From: Schlegelella_A sp036272325
GTDB taxonomy: Bacteria > Pseudomonadota > Gammaproteobacteria > Burkholderiales > Burkholderiaceae_C
NCBI GenBank assembly: GCA_036272325.1
Contig: DATAYY010000018.1
Coordinates: 4,413-68,412 of the forward strand
DNA: 64,000 bases
Direction: 5' to 3'
Position 1 is the stretch's first letter. Each line of letters starts with the position of its first letter. Below are positions 17,946 to 27,687 of this stretch, piece by piece. The notes beneath the pieces are model-generated. The model ran no database searches, was not told the DNA's origin, and was given only the letters and a program-made list of their open reading frames with translations. Made by a program: the position numbers and the translations under genes.

Positions 17946-19336
17946 GACGCTCGATCACGGCGCGCCTGGTGATCATGTTCGCGCTCGCCGCGTTCGCCAC
18001 CTTCGCCCTGATCGGCGCCGCCCTTTACGTCGTCCTCGAGCGCGAGCTGATGCGCTACCAGGACGACCAGCTGCGCGCGCAGGTGCAGAACATGCAGTAC
18101 TCGATCGAGCGTGTCGGAACGACCGAACGCTGGGCTCGCGTCCAGGCCAAGATGGACACCTTGACGCCGGCCAACGGGAGCGTGCGCTTCTGGGTCCTGA
18201 GCGACGACCCGCGCTTCCAGTACGGCAAGGGGCTCGGCGAGATCGCGCAGATGCGCCGCAGCGGCGTCGACACCGGCAGCATCGACATCCCGGGGCGACG
18301 CTGGCCGCTGCGCACGCTCTCGCGCGACATCGCGCCGCTCCAGGACCGGCCGGCGGTGCGACTCGTCGTCGGCATCGACTCGGCACCCTTCGCACACACG
18401 CTGCGCAACTACCTCAGCGCGCTGGCCCTGCTCTTGCTCGGCGCCGTGCTGCTCGTGATGCTGTCCGGCACCTGGATCGCGCGGGTCGGCCTGCGACCGC
18501 TCGTGCGCCTTTCCCGCGAGGCGCGGGCGTTGCAGCCAAAGACGTTGTCGCAGCGGCTGTCGCTGACCGACCTGCCGGTCGAGCTCTTCGACCTGACGAC
18601 GGCCTTCAACGGCGCGCTCGATCGCCTCGAGGCGACCTACCAGCGGCTCGAGGCATTCAACGCCGACGTCGCGCACGAGCTGCGCACGCCGCTCGCCAAC
18701 ATCATCGGCGGCACCCAGGTCGCGCTCTCGCGTCCGCGCAGCGCCGCCCAGTTCCAGGAAACCCTGCAGTCGAACCTCGAGGAGATGGAGCGCTTGCGCT
18801 CGATCATCAACGACATGCTCTTCCTGGCCCGTGCCGACCAGGGCGAAGCCGCGACCAGCCTGATCCAGGCCTCGGTCGCCGACGAGGTGAGAAAGACGAT
18901 CGATTTCTTCGAGGTCGTTCTCGATGAGATGCAGGCGAGCGTCAGCATCGAGGGTGACGTCGGCGCGCAGGCGACCCTTGAGACCGCCCTGTTCCGCCGG
19001 GCGATGTCGAATCTGCTGCAGAACGCGATCGAGCATTCGAGCCCGGGAGCGCGCCTCACCGTCCACATCGTCGAAGGTCCGGCGGCGATCTGGGTCGAGG
19101 TGTCGAACCCGGGAGCGCCGGTCGCGACGGGTCATCTGCAGCGGCTGTTCGACCGCTTCTATCGCGCCGATGCGGCCCGCCACGGCAGTGACGGACACCA
19201 CGGCCACGGCCTCGGGCTCGCGATCGTCAAGGCCGTCGCGACAATGCATGGCGGCGGCGTCGGCGCCCGCAGCGAGGCCGGCGTCACGACGATCGGCTTC
19301 AGCGTGCCACGGGCCATCGCCGAAGCCACGACCTAG
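17942..19336 (+). CDS. Heavy-metal-type sensor histidine kinase (CusS-like)
   Basis: A 464-residue inner-membrane kinase. One helix (LVIMFALAAFATFALIGAALYVV) and a second (YLSALALLLLGAVLLVMLSG, about 157-176) enclose a roughly 125-residue periplasmic sensor. A HAMP linker, the H-box with H245 in FNADVAHELRTPLAN, an N-box (MSNLLQNAIEHS) and a G-box (GHGLGLAIVKA) follow. These are the features of the CusS/IrlS heavy-metal sensor family. The periplasmic part is poor in histidine and methionine compared with a copper sensor, so the signal may not be a metal. It pairs with the regulator immediately upstream. Confidence 0.88.
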   Translation: MRRSITARLVIMFALAAFATFALIGAALYVVLERELMRYQDDQLRAQVQNMQYSIERVGTTERWARVQAKMDTLTPANGSVRFWVLSDDPRFQYGKGLGEIAQMRRSGVDTGSIDIPGRRWPLRTLSRDIAPLQDRPAVRLVVGIDSAPFAHTLRNYLSALALLLLGAVLLVMLSGTWIARVGLRPLVRLSREARALQPKTLSQRLSLTDLPVELFDLTTAFNGALDRLEATYQRLEAFNADVAHELRTPLANIIGGTQVALSRPRSAAQFQETLQSNLEEMERLRSIINDMLFLARADQGEAATSLIQASVADEVRKTIDFFEVVLDEMQASVSIEGDVGAQATLETALFRRAMSNLLQNAIEHSSPGARLTVHIVEGPAAIWVEVSNPGAPVATGHLQRLFDRFYRADAARHGSDGHHGHGLGLAIVKAVATMHGGGVGARSEAGVTTIGFSVPRAIAEATT

Positions 19337-19341
19337 GCGGC

Positions 19342-20820
<1,479 letters not shown>

Positions 20821-20894
20821 GACGCGATCTCCGGCCGCGCGCGGGCGGCTTTGCGCCATCATAAGAACCATCGCCGACGCGCGGAGCCAGCGCC

Positions 20895-21863
20895 ATCACC
20901 TTCTTTGTCTTCAAGCGCTTCGCGAGCCTGCTGCTGACACTCCTGGCGGCGTCGGCCGTCGTCTTCACCGTCCTCGATGTCCTGCCCGGCAACGCCGCCG
21001 AAGTGATGCTCGGCGAGAGCGCGACGCCGGAATCGGTCGCAGCGCTGTCGGCCCGGCTCGGCCTCGACCGCCCCGCCGCGGTCCGCTACGCCGACTGGAT
21101 GAAGGGCCTCGCGACCGGCGATCTCGGCACCAGCATCGCCTACGACACGCCGATCGCGCAGCTCGTCGGCGAACGCCTCGTCGTCACCGCGCCGCTGGCG
21201 CTGATGGCGATGGGGCTGACGACCGCGCTCGCGTTCGGGCTCGGCCTCTTCGCTGCCGCACGCCACGGCCGCGCCGGCGACGTCGGCGTCATGAGCGCGA
21301 GCCAGGTCGGCATCGCGCTGCCGAACTTCTGGTTCGCAATCCTGCTGATCTGGCTGTTCGCGGTGAAGCTGCGCTGGTTTTCGGCCGGTGGCTTTCCCGG
21401 CTGGAGCGCCGACGCCGGCGGTGGCGCCGGGCCGGCGCTGCGGGCGCTCGTCCTGCCGGCACTCGCGCTCGCCGTCGTGCAGGCGGCGATCCTCGCCCGC
21501 ATCGTCCGCTCGGCGGTGCTCGACGTCCTGCGCGAGGACTTCGTCCGCACCGCGCGCGCCAAGGGCCAGTCACCGCGCGGCGTCCTCTGGGGTCACGTGC
21601 TCAGAAACGCGATGGTCCCTGTCGTCACCGTGATGGGGCTGCAATTCGCCAACCTGCTCACCGGCACGGTCGTCATCGAGCAGGTGTTCTCGCTGCCCGG
21701 CCTCGGCAGGCTCGTCTTCCAGGCGATCGCCAACCGCGACCTGCCGGTCGTCCGCAACGTCGTCATGCTGCTCGCGGCGATGGTCGTCGTCATCAACTTC
21801 ATCGTCGACGTCCTCTACGTCGTCATCGATCCGCGGCTGCGGGCGCGGGCGCGAACGACGTGA
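20895..21863 (+). CDS. Peptide-type ABC transporter permease (DppB type), apparent ATC start
   Basis: The frame encodes a full DppB-type permease of 322 residues: first helix (FFVFKRFASLLLTLLAAS), VLDVLPGN, GDLGTSIAYDTP, the coupling loop DFVRTARAKGQS and the closing DVLYVVIDPRL. The odd point is initiation. Between an in-frame TAA at 20862 and the conserved first helix there is no ATG, GTG or TTG. ATC at 20895 sits 8 bases after GGAG, the same geometry used by its neighbours. The first ordinary start, GTG 21003, would delete the first membrane helix. The stop overlaps the next permease (GTGA). No ATPase or binding-protein gene adjoins. Confidence 0.82.
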   Translation: MTFFVFKRFASLLLTLLAASAVVFTVLDVLPGNAAEVMLGESATPESVAALSARLGLDRPAAVRYADWMKGLATGDLGTSIAYDTPIAQLVGERLVVTAPLALMAMGLTTALAFGLGLFAAARHGRAGDVGVMSASQVGIALPNFWFAILLIWLFAVKLRWFSAGGFPGWSADAGGGAGPALRALVLPALALAVVQAAILARIVRSAVLDVLREDFVRTARAKGQSPRGVLWGHVLRNAMVPVVTVMGLQFANLLTGTVVIEQVFSLPGLGRLVFQAIANRDLPVVRNVVMLLAAMVVVINFIVDVLYVVIDPRLRARARTT

Positions 21864-22702
21864 GTGGCGACGACCGACGCCAGCCGTGGCGGCACGCCAA
21901 CCTGCGCGTCGGCGCGGCGCTGGTCGCGATCGTGATCGGCCTGACGCTGCTCTCGTACGTCTGGACGCCGCACTCGCCGACCGAGCTCGACATCCCGCAC
22001 AAGCTGCAGCCGCCGAGCGCGTCGCACTGGCTCGGCACCGACAGCCTCGGCCGCGACATCGCGACGCTCCTCATCGTCGGCAGCCGCGTCTCGATCGCGG
22101 TGGGGCTGATCGCGGTCGGCATCGGCATCGCCTTCGGCGTCGCCCTTGGTCTGCTCGCCGCAGTGCAACGCGGCTGGGTCGAGGAGGTCGTGATGCGCCT
22201 CGCCGACTTTACGTTCGCGTTCCCGGCGCTGCTCTCGGCGATCATGCTGACCGCGATCTACGGCCCGGGGCTGGTCACCTCGATCGTCGCGATCGGCATC
22301 TTCAACATCCCGGTGTTCGCGCGCATCACGCGGGCGAGCGCGCTCGTCGTCCGCTCGCGCGAGTTCGTCACCGCCGCACGTGCGCTCGGCAAGGGCGAGT
22401 GGCAGATCACGCTCGAGCACGTGCTGCCGAACATCGCGGCGATCCTGATCGTGCAGGCGACGATCCAGTTCGCGCTCGCGATCCTCGCCGAGGCGGCGCT
22501 CAGCTACCTCGGCCTCGGCACCCAGCCGCCGACGCCGTCGTGGGGCCGCATGCTCAACGAGGCGCAGCAGCAGCTCTTCCAGGCGCCGCAGCTCGCGGTC
22601 TACCCGGGAGTCGCGATCGCGCTCACCGTGCTCGGCCTGAACCTGCTCGGCGACGGCCTGCGCGACGTCTTCGATCCGCGCCTGGTTGGTAACCGCCGCT
22701 AG
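21860..22702 (+). CDS. Peptide-type ABC transporter permease (DppC type)
   Basis: The 280-residue second permease of this pair. It shows the N-terminal helix (LRVGAALVAIVIGLTLLSYVW), SHWLGTDSLGRDIATLLIVG in place of the usual HPFGTDxxGRD motif, the coupling loop EFVTAARALGKGE and the ending GDGLRDVFDPRL. GTG 21860 overlaps the upstream stop, so the two permeases are translated together in equal amounts. The operon ends here without ATPases; the DppD/DppF pair at 2538-4609, or one elsewhere, must energise it. The orphan binding protein at 31775 could be its receptor. That partnership is inference. Confidence 0.88.
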   Translation: MSGDDRRQPWRHANLRVGAALVAIVIGLTLLSYVWTPHSPTELDIPHKLQPPSASHWLGTDSLGRDIATLLIVGSRVSIAVGLIAVGIGIAFGVALGLLAAVQRGWVEEVVMRLADFTFAFPALLSAIMLTAIYGPGLVTSIVAIGIFNIPVFARITRASALVVRSREFVTAARALGKGEWQITLEHVLPNIAAILIVQATIQFALAILAEAALSYLGLGTQPPTPSWGRMLNEAQQQLFQAPQLAVYPGVAIALTVLGLNLLGDGLRDVFDPRLVGNRR

Positions 22703-22775
22703 CGCTCGACGCGACGGAAGAAACGTCTTCGCCCCGCGTCACGTCGGTCCGGCTTCGGCGTCGCGCCGCGCGTCG

Positions 22776-23567
22776 TCAGCGCTGCGCCGACGTGTGCGCG
22801 TCGGCTGCGTCCTGCGCGGCGAGCGCAGCCATCACACCGGCGACCGCGGCGCGGTGTCCTTCGAGCACCGCCGCCTGTGGCGCGCGGCTCCGGTCGACCG
22901 CAAGCGGCTGCCAGACGGCCGGCGCGATGCCGGCGAGCGTCGCGTGGCGGCGGATCGCCTCGACCGACGGTCCGCTCAATCTGCCGCCGCTGCCCTCGAC
23001 CCGCGCCGCTTCGCCACCGACGCTCGCGCCGAGCAGGAACAGGTGGCCGTCGATCGCCGTCTGGCGCGCCTCGACGCGGCGCGCAAGCCCGCTCTCGTCG
23101 GCCTCGAAGCGATCCTGGAGGCGAACGAAATCGGTCAGCGTTCGCGACGGCAGCGCGGCGACGCCGCCGTCGTCGATGCCGAGGCGGCGCGCCTGCTCGC
23201 GCGCGACCGCGACGTGCGCGTCGGCGATCGCTTTCGCCCTTGCCTGCACCGGAGGATCCGACATCGCGAACGAGCCGGCGAGCTCGCTTGCCCAGCCGAT
23301 CTCGTAGCCGAGCCGGAACGCGCCGAGGCGATGACCCGCCGGCAATGCGGCGGCCGGCGTCCGCGACCGCGCCGCGACCGCCGCCGCCTCGGCGGCAAGG
23401 CGGTCGTCGGCGGCGGCGCTGCGGGTGCTCGCCAGCAAGCGGTCGGTGCCGGTGAGGTCGAACAGGGCGAGCTCGATGCGCTCGAGGACGACAAACGCCA
23501 GCGCCGCCGCCGCTGAATAGGCGAGGACGCGCCGGCTTTCACTCCAGCGATCGGACCAGGGGCTCAT
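22776..23567 (-). CDS. Uncharacterised membrane-anchored protein
   Basis: I do not recognise a family. The 263-residue product has a basic N-terminus (SESRR) and one hydrophobic segment at about 15-30 (LAYSAAAALAFVVLE). The remainder is alanine-rich and probably helical, without obvious catalytic motifs, and carries a run with GHRLGAFRLGYEIGWASELAG. The topology suggests a single-pass inner-membrane protein with most of the chain in the periplasm. ATG 23567 is chosen over 23597 because the latter lies beyond the likely -10 box. It diverges from the multi-pass protein at 23615 across 47 bases, so the two probably share control and may work together. Confidence 0.6.
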   Translation of the reverse strand: MSPWSDRWSESRRVLAYSAAAALAFVVLERIELALFDLTGTDRLLASTRSAAADDRLAAEAAAVAARSRTPAAALPAGHRLGAFRLGYEIGWASELAGSFAMSDPPVQARAKAIADAHVAVAREQARRLGIDDGGVAALPSRTLTDFVRLQDRFEADESGLARRVEARQTAIDGHLFLLGASVGGEAARVEGSGGRLSGPSVEAIRRHATLAGIAPAVWQPLAVDRSRAPQAAVLEGHRAAVAGVMAALAAQDAADAHTSAQR

Positions 23568-23583
23568 GGCATGCCGCTTCCAC

Positions 23584-23594
23584 GCTATCGTAGC
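23584..23594. promoter_or_regulatory. Overlapping divergent -10 elements
   Basis: The 11-base sequence GCTATCGTAGC is palindromic apart from its centre. It supplies TATCGT on the plus strand (about 24 bases before the start at 23615, which has GGAG 7 bases upstream) and TACGAT on the minus strand (about 20 bases before the start at 23567). The two promoters would compete for RNA polymerase at one site. This is inferred from sequence only. Confidence 0.4.
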
Positions 23595-23614
23595 CACGCA
23601 GCCGGAGCCGATCG

Positions 23615-25207
23615 ATGCTGGGTGGCGAGCTCTCGTTCCATTTCCTGAACGTGATGCTGATGACGGCGCTGCTCGCGCCGCTCGTCCTCTGGCGCTATCG
23701 CCGCGCCGTGCTCGCCGGTATGCAGCTCAGGCTCGGTGCGGCGCTGCCGCTGGCGCCGCCGCTCGGCGCGCGTCCGCGGCCAACCGAGCATGCGATCGGC
23801 GCCGACGCGAAGCTGGCGTGGGAGGCGCGCATGCGCCGCCGCATCTTCGCCGCCACTGTCGGCGCGGCGTTCGTACCGGCGCTCGTCCTCGCCGCGCACG
23901 ACGCGATCCGCGACGAAATGCCGCTCACGGCGGCCAACCTCTGGCTCCTGGCCGGGCCGGCAATGCTGATGGCGGTGCCGATGGTGGGCGTCCTCGCGGC
24001 GCTTCCGCTCTGGCGAACGGTCGCGCTCGGCGTTGCGACCGCGTGCGCCTTCGCAGCGGTGCTGGTCGTGCTCTCGATGCTGCAGCGCGCCGCCCTCGGC
24101 AAGACGCCGTCGCTCGATCAGCTCTACAACTTCATCGTCTTCCTGCAATACGCCGGCTTGATGCTCTGGCTGCCGCTCGTTCTCGCCGCAGCGCTCGGCG
24201 CGCGCCGGGTGCGTGGCGTCGCTCCCTTCGTCTTCGCCGGGCTGCTCGTCTTCGCGCTCGCGCCCCTGCTCGGGATTCGGGTCACGCAGGCGCTCGGCGG
24301 CATGGCGTGGAGCGCCGGCTGGGTGCTCGAGGGCGGCCTCCATGTCGGCGAGATCGTCCTGGCGCTGCCGGTCGGCCTCGTCGCGTGGTGGCGGCTGAAG
24401 GCGCTGGCACGGGGCTACGAGGCCAAGCACTTCTCCGACGCGCAGCTGCTCGCGCACAGCTGGTGGCTGATGTTCATCGCCGTCCATGCCGTCGAGCAGG
24501 TGAGCGAGCATCCGGGCACCGCGGCGCTGCTGCAGATCGTCGCGGTCGACGCCGTCGTCTACCTGCTGTTCCCGTTCCTGCTTTCGCGCGCGCTCGCGTG
24601 GGCGTGGCGCGGCCTGCCAGGGCCGCCGCACCGGATGCTGCTCGTGTTGCGCGTCTTCGGCGACCGCGCACGCACCGGGGCCCTGTTCGAGCAGATCGCG
24701 TCGCGCTGGCAGCGCTTCGGCCCGGTGACGACGATCGCCGCGCCCGACGCTGCCGCCGACACCGTCGATCCGGGCGACCTGCTGCGCTTCGCGACGGGCC
24801 GCATTGCCGCGGGCTTCGTCGCTTCGAAGGACGATCTCGTGCGGCAGCTCGCGACGATCGACGTCGAGCCCGATCGCGACGGCCGCTATCGCATCCACGA
24901 GTTCTGCTGCCGCGACGACACCTGGCAGGCGACCGTCGTCGCGCTGATGGTGCGCGCCGATGCGATCGTGATGGACTTGCGCGGTTTCACCGCCGCGCGG
25001 CACGGCGCCGAGTTCGAGCTCGAGCAGCTCGCCGCGCGGGCGAGCGCCGATCGCGTCGTCCTCATCGTCGATGCCAGCACCGACCGCGCGAGAATCGCGC
25101 GCGCACTGCCGCAAGGCGCGATGCCGACGGCGGCGGTCGAAGTGCGCCGCCGCAGCGCGCGCCAGGCCAACGTCGCGTTCACGGCGCTGCTCGCTGCCGC
25201 CGCGTAA
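23615..25207 (+). CDS. Multi-pass membrane protein with cytosolic alpha/beta domain, unknown function
   Basis: No named family comes to mind. Residues 1 to about 335 contain some eight or nine hydrophobic helices, for example LMTALLAPLVLW, LLAGPAMLMAVPMVGVLAA and LQIVAVDAVVYLLFPFLL. From about 339 to 515 lies a soluble domain beginning HRMLLVLRVFG, with LFEQIASRWQRFGPVTTIAA, HEFCCRDDTWQATVVALM and ADAIVMDLRGFTAARHGAEF. Alternating hydrophobic strands and helices with a late DLRGF...EFELEQL segment suggest a Rossmann-like fold, perhaps nucleotide-binding and distantly like TIR or SLOG domains. ATG 23615 has a good ribosome-binding site. The divergent partner at 22776 is also uncharacterised. 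Confidence 0.65.
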   Translation: MLGGELSFHFLNVMLMTALLAPLVLWRYRRAVLAGMQLRLGAALPLAPPLGARPRPTEHAIGADAKLAWEARMRRRIFAATVGAAFVPALVLAAHDAIRDEMPLTAANLWLLAGPAMLMAVPMVGVLAALPLWRTVALGVATACAFAAVLVVLSMLQRAALGKTPSLDQLYNFIVFLQYAGLMLWLPLVLAAALGARRVRGVAPFVFAGLLVFALAPLLGIRVTQALGGMAWSAGWVLEGGLHVGEIVLALPVGLVAWWRLKALARGYEAKHFSDAQLLAHSWWLMFIAVHAVEQVSEHPGTAALLQIVAVDAVVYLLFPFLLSRALAWAWRGLPGPPHRMLLVLRVFGDRARTGALFEQIASRWQRFGPVTTIAAPDAAADTVDPGDLLRFATGRIAAGFVASKDDLVRQLATIDVEPDRDGRYRIHEFCCRDDTWQATVVALMVRADAIVMDLRGFTAARHGAEFELEQLAARASADRVVLIVDASTDRARIARALPQGAMPTAAVEVRRRSARQANVAFTALLAAAA

Positions 25208-25268
25208 AGCGTCGGCCCTCGGCGATGCTTTCGCGCAAGCCCTCTCGCCTCTGTCATCGGAGTCCCGC

Positions 25269-26687
25269 ATGAAGACCGCCACCGATCTCGCCGACTGCAC
25301 AGCGCTGACCTTGCTCGCCCTGTATCGCAGCGGCGACGCATCGCCGGTCGATGCGACGCGCGCCGTTCTCGACCGCATCGAGCGGCTCGACCCGGTCCTG
25401 AACGCGTTCTGCCATCTCGCTCCCGAGCAGGCGCTCGCGTCGGCGCGTGCGAGCGAGGAGCGCTGGCGCCGACGGGCGCCGTGCGGCGAGCTCGATGGCG
25501 TCCCGGTCTCGGTGAAGGACCTGATCCTCGCTGCCGGCTGGCCGACGCTGCGCGGCTCGCGAACCGTCGATCCGAACGGGCCGTGGGACGTCGACGCGCC
25601 GGCAACGGCACGCCTGCGCGAAGCGGGCGCGGTGCTCCTCGGCAAGACGACGACGCCCGAGTTCGGCTGCAAGGGCGAGACCAATTCGCCGCTCACCGGC
25701 ATCACGCGCAACCCGTGGAATCCGGCCAGGACGCCGGGCGGCTCGTCGGGCGGGACCGCAGCAGCCGTCGCTGCCGGCCTCGGGCCGCTTTCGGTCGGCA
25801 CCGACGGCGCCGGCAGCGTCCGCATCCCGGCCGCGTTCTGCGGCAACTTCGGTTTGAAGCCGAGCTTCGGCCGCGTCCCGGCGTATCCGCTCTCGCCGAT
25901 GGGGACCGTCGCCCACCTCGGCCCGCACACGATGAGCGTTGCCGACGCGGCGCTGATGATGAACGTGCTCAAGCGCCCCGACGCACGCGACTGGACGTCG
26001 CTGCCGCCCGACCCGAGCGACTGCACGGTCGGCCTCGGCGACGGCGTGCAGGGCCTGCGCATCGCGTTCTCACCGACGCTCGGCTACGCCAAGGTCGACC
26101 GCGAAGTCGCTGCCGCGGTCGCTGCCGCGATGGTGCAGATCGAGGCCCTCGGCGCGCACGTCGAAGCTGTCGACCCCGGCTTCGACGATCCGCTGGAGAT
26201 CACGACCGGGCTCTGGTTCGCCGGCGCGCATTCGCTCTGGGCCGGGCTCACGACGGCGCAGCACGAGCTCACCGATCCCGACTTTCGCGCCGAGGCCGAG
26301 CTCGGCAGGGCCTTCAGCGCGCTCGACCTGCAGCGCCTGCACCTTCGCCGCGGCGCGCTCGGCTCGCACATGCGCCAGTTCATGCAACGCTGGGACCTGC
26401 TCGCGACGCCCGCGGTCGCGGTGCCGGCGTTCGACGCCAGGGCGGCCGGGCACTCGCCGATGAATCCCGAGTCGATGCTCGGCTGGACGCCGTTCAGCTA
26501 TCCGTTCAACCTGACGCAGCAGCCGGCGTGCACGATCCCGTGCGGCCTGACCAGAGAGGGCCTGCCGATCGGCCTGCAGCTGGTCGGGCCGATGTTCGGC
26601 GACGCGCTCGTCCTGCGCGCCGCACGCGCCTACGAGAACGTGCGGCCGATCCCGCGGCCCGACGTCGCGGCGCTGCGCAAGCCCTGA
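25269..26687 (+). CDS. Amidase (amidase-signature family)
   Basis: A 472-residue amidase-signature hydrolase that converts amides to acids and ammonia. The Ser-cisSer-Lys triad is complete: K83 in PVSVKDLI, S159 in TPGGSSGG and the nucleophile S183 in GTDGAGSVRIP. GITRNPWNP and GLPIGLQLVGP are further hallmarks. The frame stays open upstream, but ATG 25269 starts the conserved region. Its stop lies 3 bases from the convergent LysR gene stop. A second amidase at 33321 and a nitrile hydratase at 38968-40196 suggest amide metabolism. GatA of the tRNA amidotransferase is unlikely because no gatB or gatC is nearby. Confidence 0.9.
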   Translation: MKTATDLADCTALTLLALYRSGDASPVDATRAVLDRIERLDPVLNAFCHLAPEQALASARASEERWRRRAPCGELDGVPVSVKDLILAAGWPTLRGSRTVDPNGPWDVDAPATARLREAGAVLLGKTTTPEFGCKGETNSPLTGITRNPWNPARTPGGSSGGTAAAVAAGLGPLSVGTDGAGSVRIPAAFCGNFGLKPSFGRVPAYPLSPMGTVAHLGPHTMSVADAALMMNVLKRPDARDWTSLPPDPSDCTVGLGDGVQGLRIAFSPTLGYAKVDREVAAAVAAAMVQIEALGAHVEAVDPGFDDPLEITTGLWFAGAHSLWAGLTTAQHELTDPDFRAEAELGRAFSALDLQRLHLRRGALGSHMRQFMQRWDLLATPAVAVPAFDARAAGHSPMNPESMLGWTPFSYPFNLTQQPACTIPCGLTREGLPIGLQLVGPMFGDALVLRAARAYENVRPIPRPDVAALRKP

Positions 26688-26690
26688 TCG

Positions 26691-27587
26691 TCAGCGGATC
26701 GCCGGCGCGATCTCGCGGCCGAGAAAGTCGTACACGGTCCGCACGAGCGGATTGGAGCGGATCTCGCGGTGCACCGCGAGCCAGCACGGCAACGTGCCAG
26801 TGATCAGCCCCGGCAGCACCGCCACCACGCCCGGCCAATGGCGCAGGTTGTAGCGGGCGACGAAGCCGATGCCCGCGCCCTCGGCGACGAGCCTGCCGTA
26901 GGCGACCTGGTCGTCGGTGCGCAAGGCGAAGTCGGCGGGTGCGAGCGCGACGCCCATGCGCGCGGCGCCGCGCACGATCGTGTCGTCGCGGTCGTAGCCG
27001 ATCAGCCGATGCGCGCCGAGATCGGCGAGGCTCCGCAGCGGCGGCGCTTTGGCGAGATACGCGGTATGCGCGGCGGCGACGATCTCGATCTCGCCGAGCT
27101 TCTTCGCAACCAGGGACGACTGCGCGGGCCGGACCATGCGGACGGCGATGTCGGCTTCGCGGCGCAGCAGGTTGGTGAGCTCGTTGGAGGCGACGAGCTC
27201 GACCTCGATCTTCGGGTGGGCGCGCTGGAGCCGCGCGAGCACCGCCGGCAGCAACCAACTCGCGGCGACCTGGCTCGTCGTCACGCGGACGACGCCGCGC
27301 GTCGCCGATCGTTCGCCGGCGAGGCCGCGGCCGACCGCGAGCGCCGCGTCTTCCATTCGCCGTGCCGGGGCGGCGATCGCCAACGCCGCTGCGGTCGGCG
27401 TGACGCCGCGACCGGTGCGCTCGAACAACGGCGCGCCGAGCTGAGCCTCGAGCTCGGCGACGTGTCGGCTGACCGTCGGCTGCTGGGCGCCGAGGCGCTT
27501 CGCGGCTGCCGTCACGCTGCCGGCGTCGAGGACGGCGAGGAAGCTGCGCACCAAGGCCCAGTCGAAGCGATCGGTTCCGATTGCCAT
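26691..27587 (-). CDS. LysR family transcriptional regulator
   Basis: A 298-residue LysR-type regulator. The winged helix-turn-helix occupies about residues 8-66 (FLAVLDAGSVTAAAKRLG, then QPTVSRHVAELE and LFERTGRGV). The co-inducer domain starts near 95 with GVVRVTTSQVAASWLLP and includes the two-lobed LRREADIAVRM pattern. It belongs to the group whose N-terminus begins FDWALVRSFLAV. It diverges from the epimerase-like gene at 27688, the standard arrangement for a LysR protein and its target. A dyad operator lies immediately before its own start, so it probably autorepresses. The inducer is unknown. Confidence 0.9.
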   Translation of the reverse strand: MAIGTDRFDWALVRSFLAVLDAGSVTAAAKRLGAQQPTVSRHVAELEAQLGAPLFERTGRGVTPTAAALAIAAPARRMEDAALAVGRGLAGERSATRGVVRVTTSQVAASWLLPAVLARLQRAHPKIEVELVASNELTNLLRREADIAVRMVRPAQSSLVAKKLGEIEIVAAAHTAYLAKAPPLRSLADLGAHRLIGYDRDDTIVRGAARMGVALAPADFALRTDDQVAYGRLVAEGAGIGFVARYNLRHWPGVVAVLPGLITGTLPCWLAVHREIRSNPLVRTVYDFLGREIAPAIR

Positions 27588-27594
27588 GCAAAAG

Positions 27595-27607
27595 TGTATG
27601 ACTTACA
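27595..27607. promoter_or_regulatory. LysR-type operator (T-N11-A dyad) overlapping the LysR -10 box
   Basis: TGTATGACTTACA is an interrupted dyad (TGTA...TACA, five of six pairs match) of the T-N11-A form bound by LysR proteins. It begins 8 bases from the LysR start codon and overlaps a minus-strand TACACT box that lies 5 bases from that start, so binding would block the regulator's own promoter while remaining upstream of the divergent gene. Assignment is by position and form. Confidence 0.5.
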
Positions 27608-27687
27608 TGCCGAGACCGGTATGTCGATCGATGCCGTTACGAAGCAGACTTCACTCCGTCCCGCAACCCTTCGACTGAGCCACCGCC

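Noticed and set aside
25269..26687. Amidase as GatA of the tRNA amidotransferase
   Set aside because: No gatB or gatC adjacent, and a second similar amidase exists; a catabolic amidase fits better.
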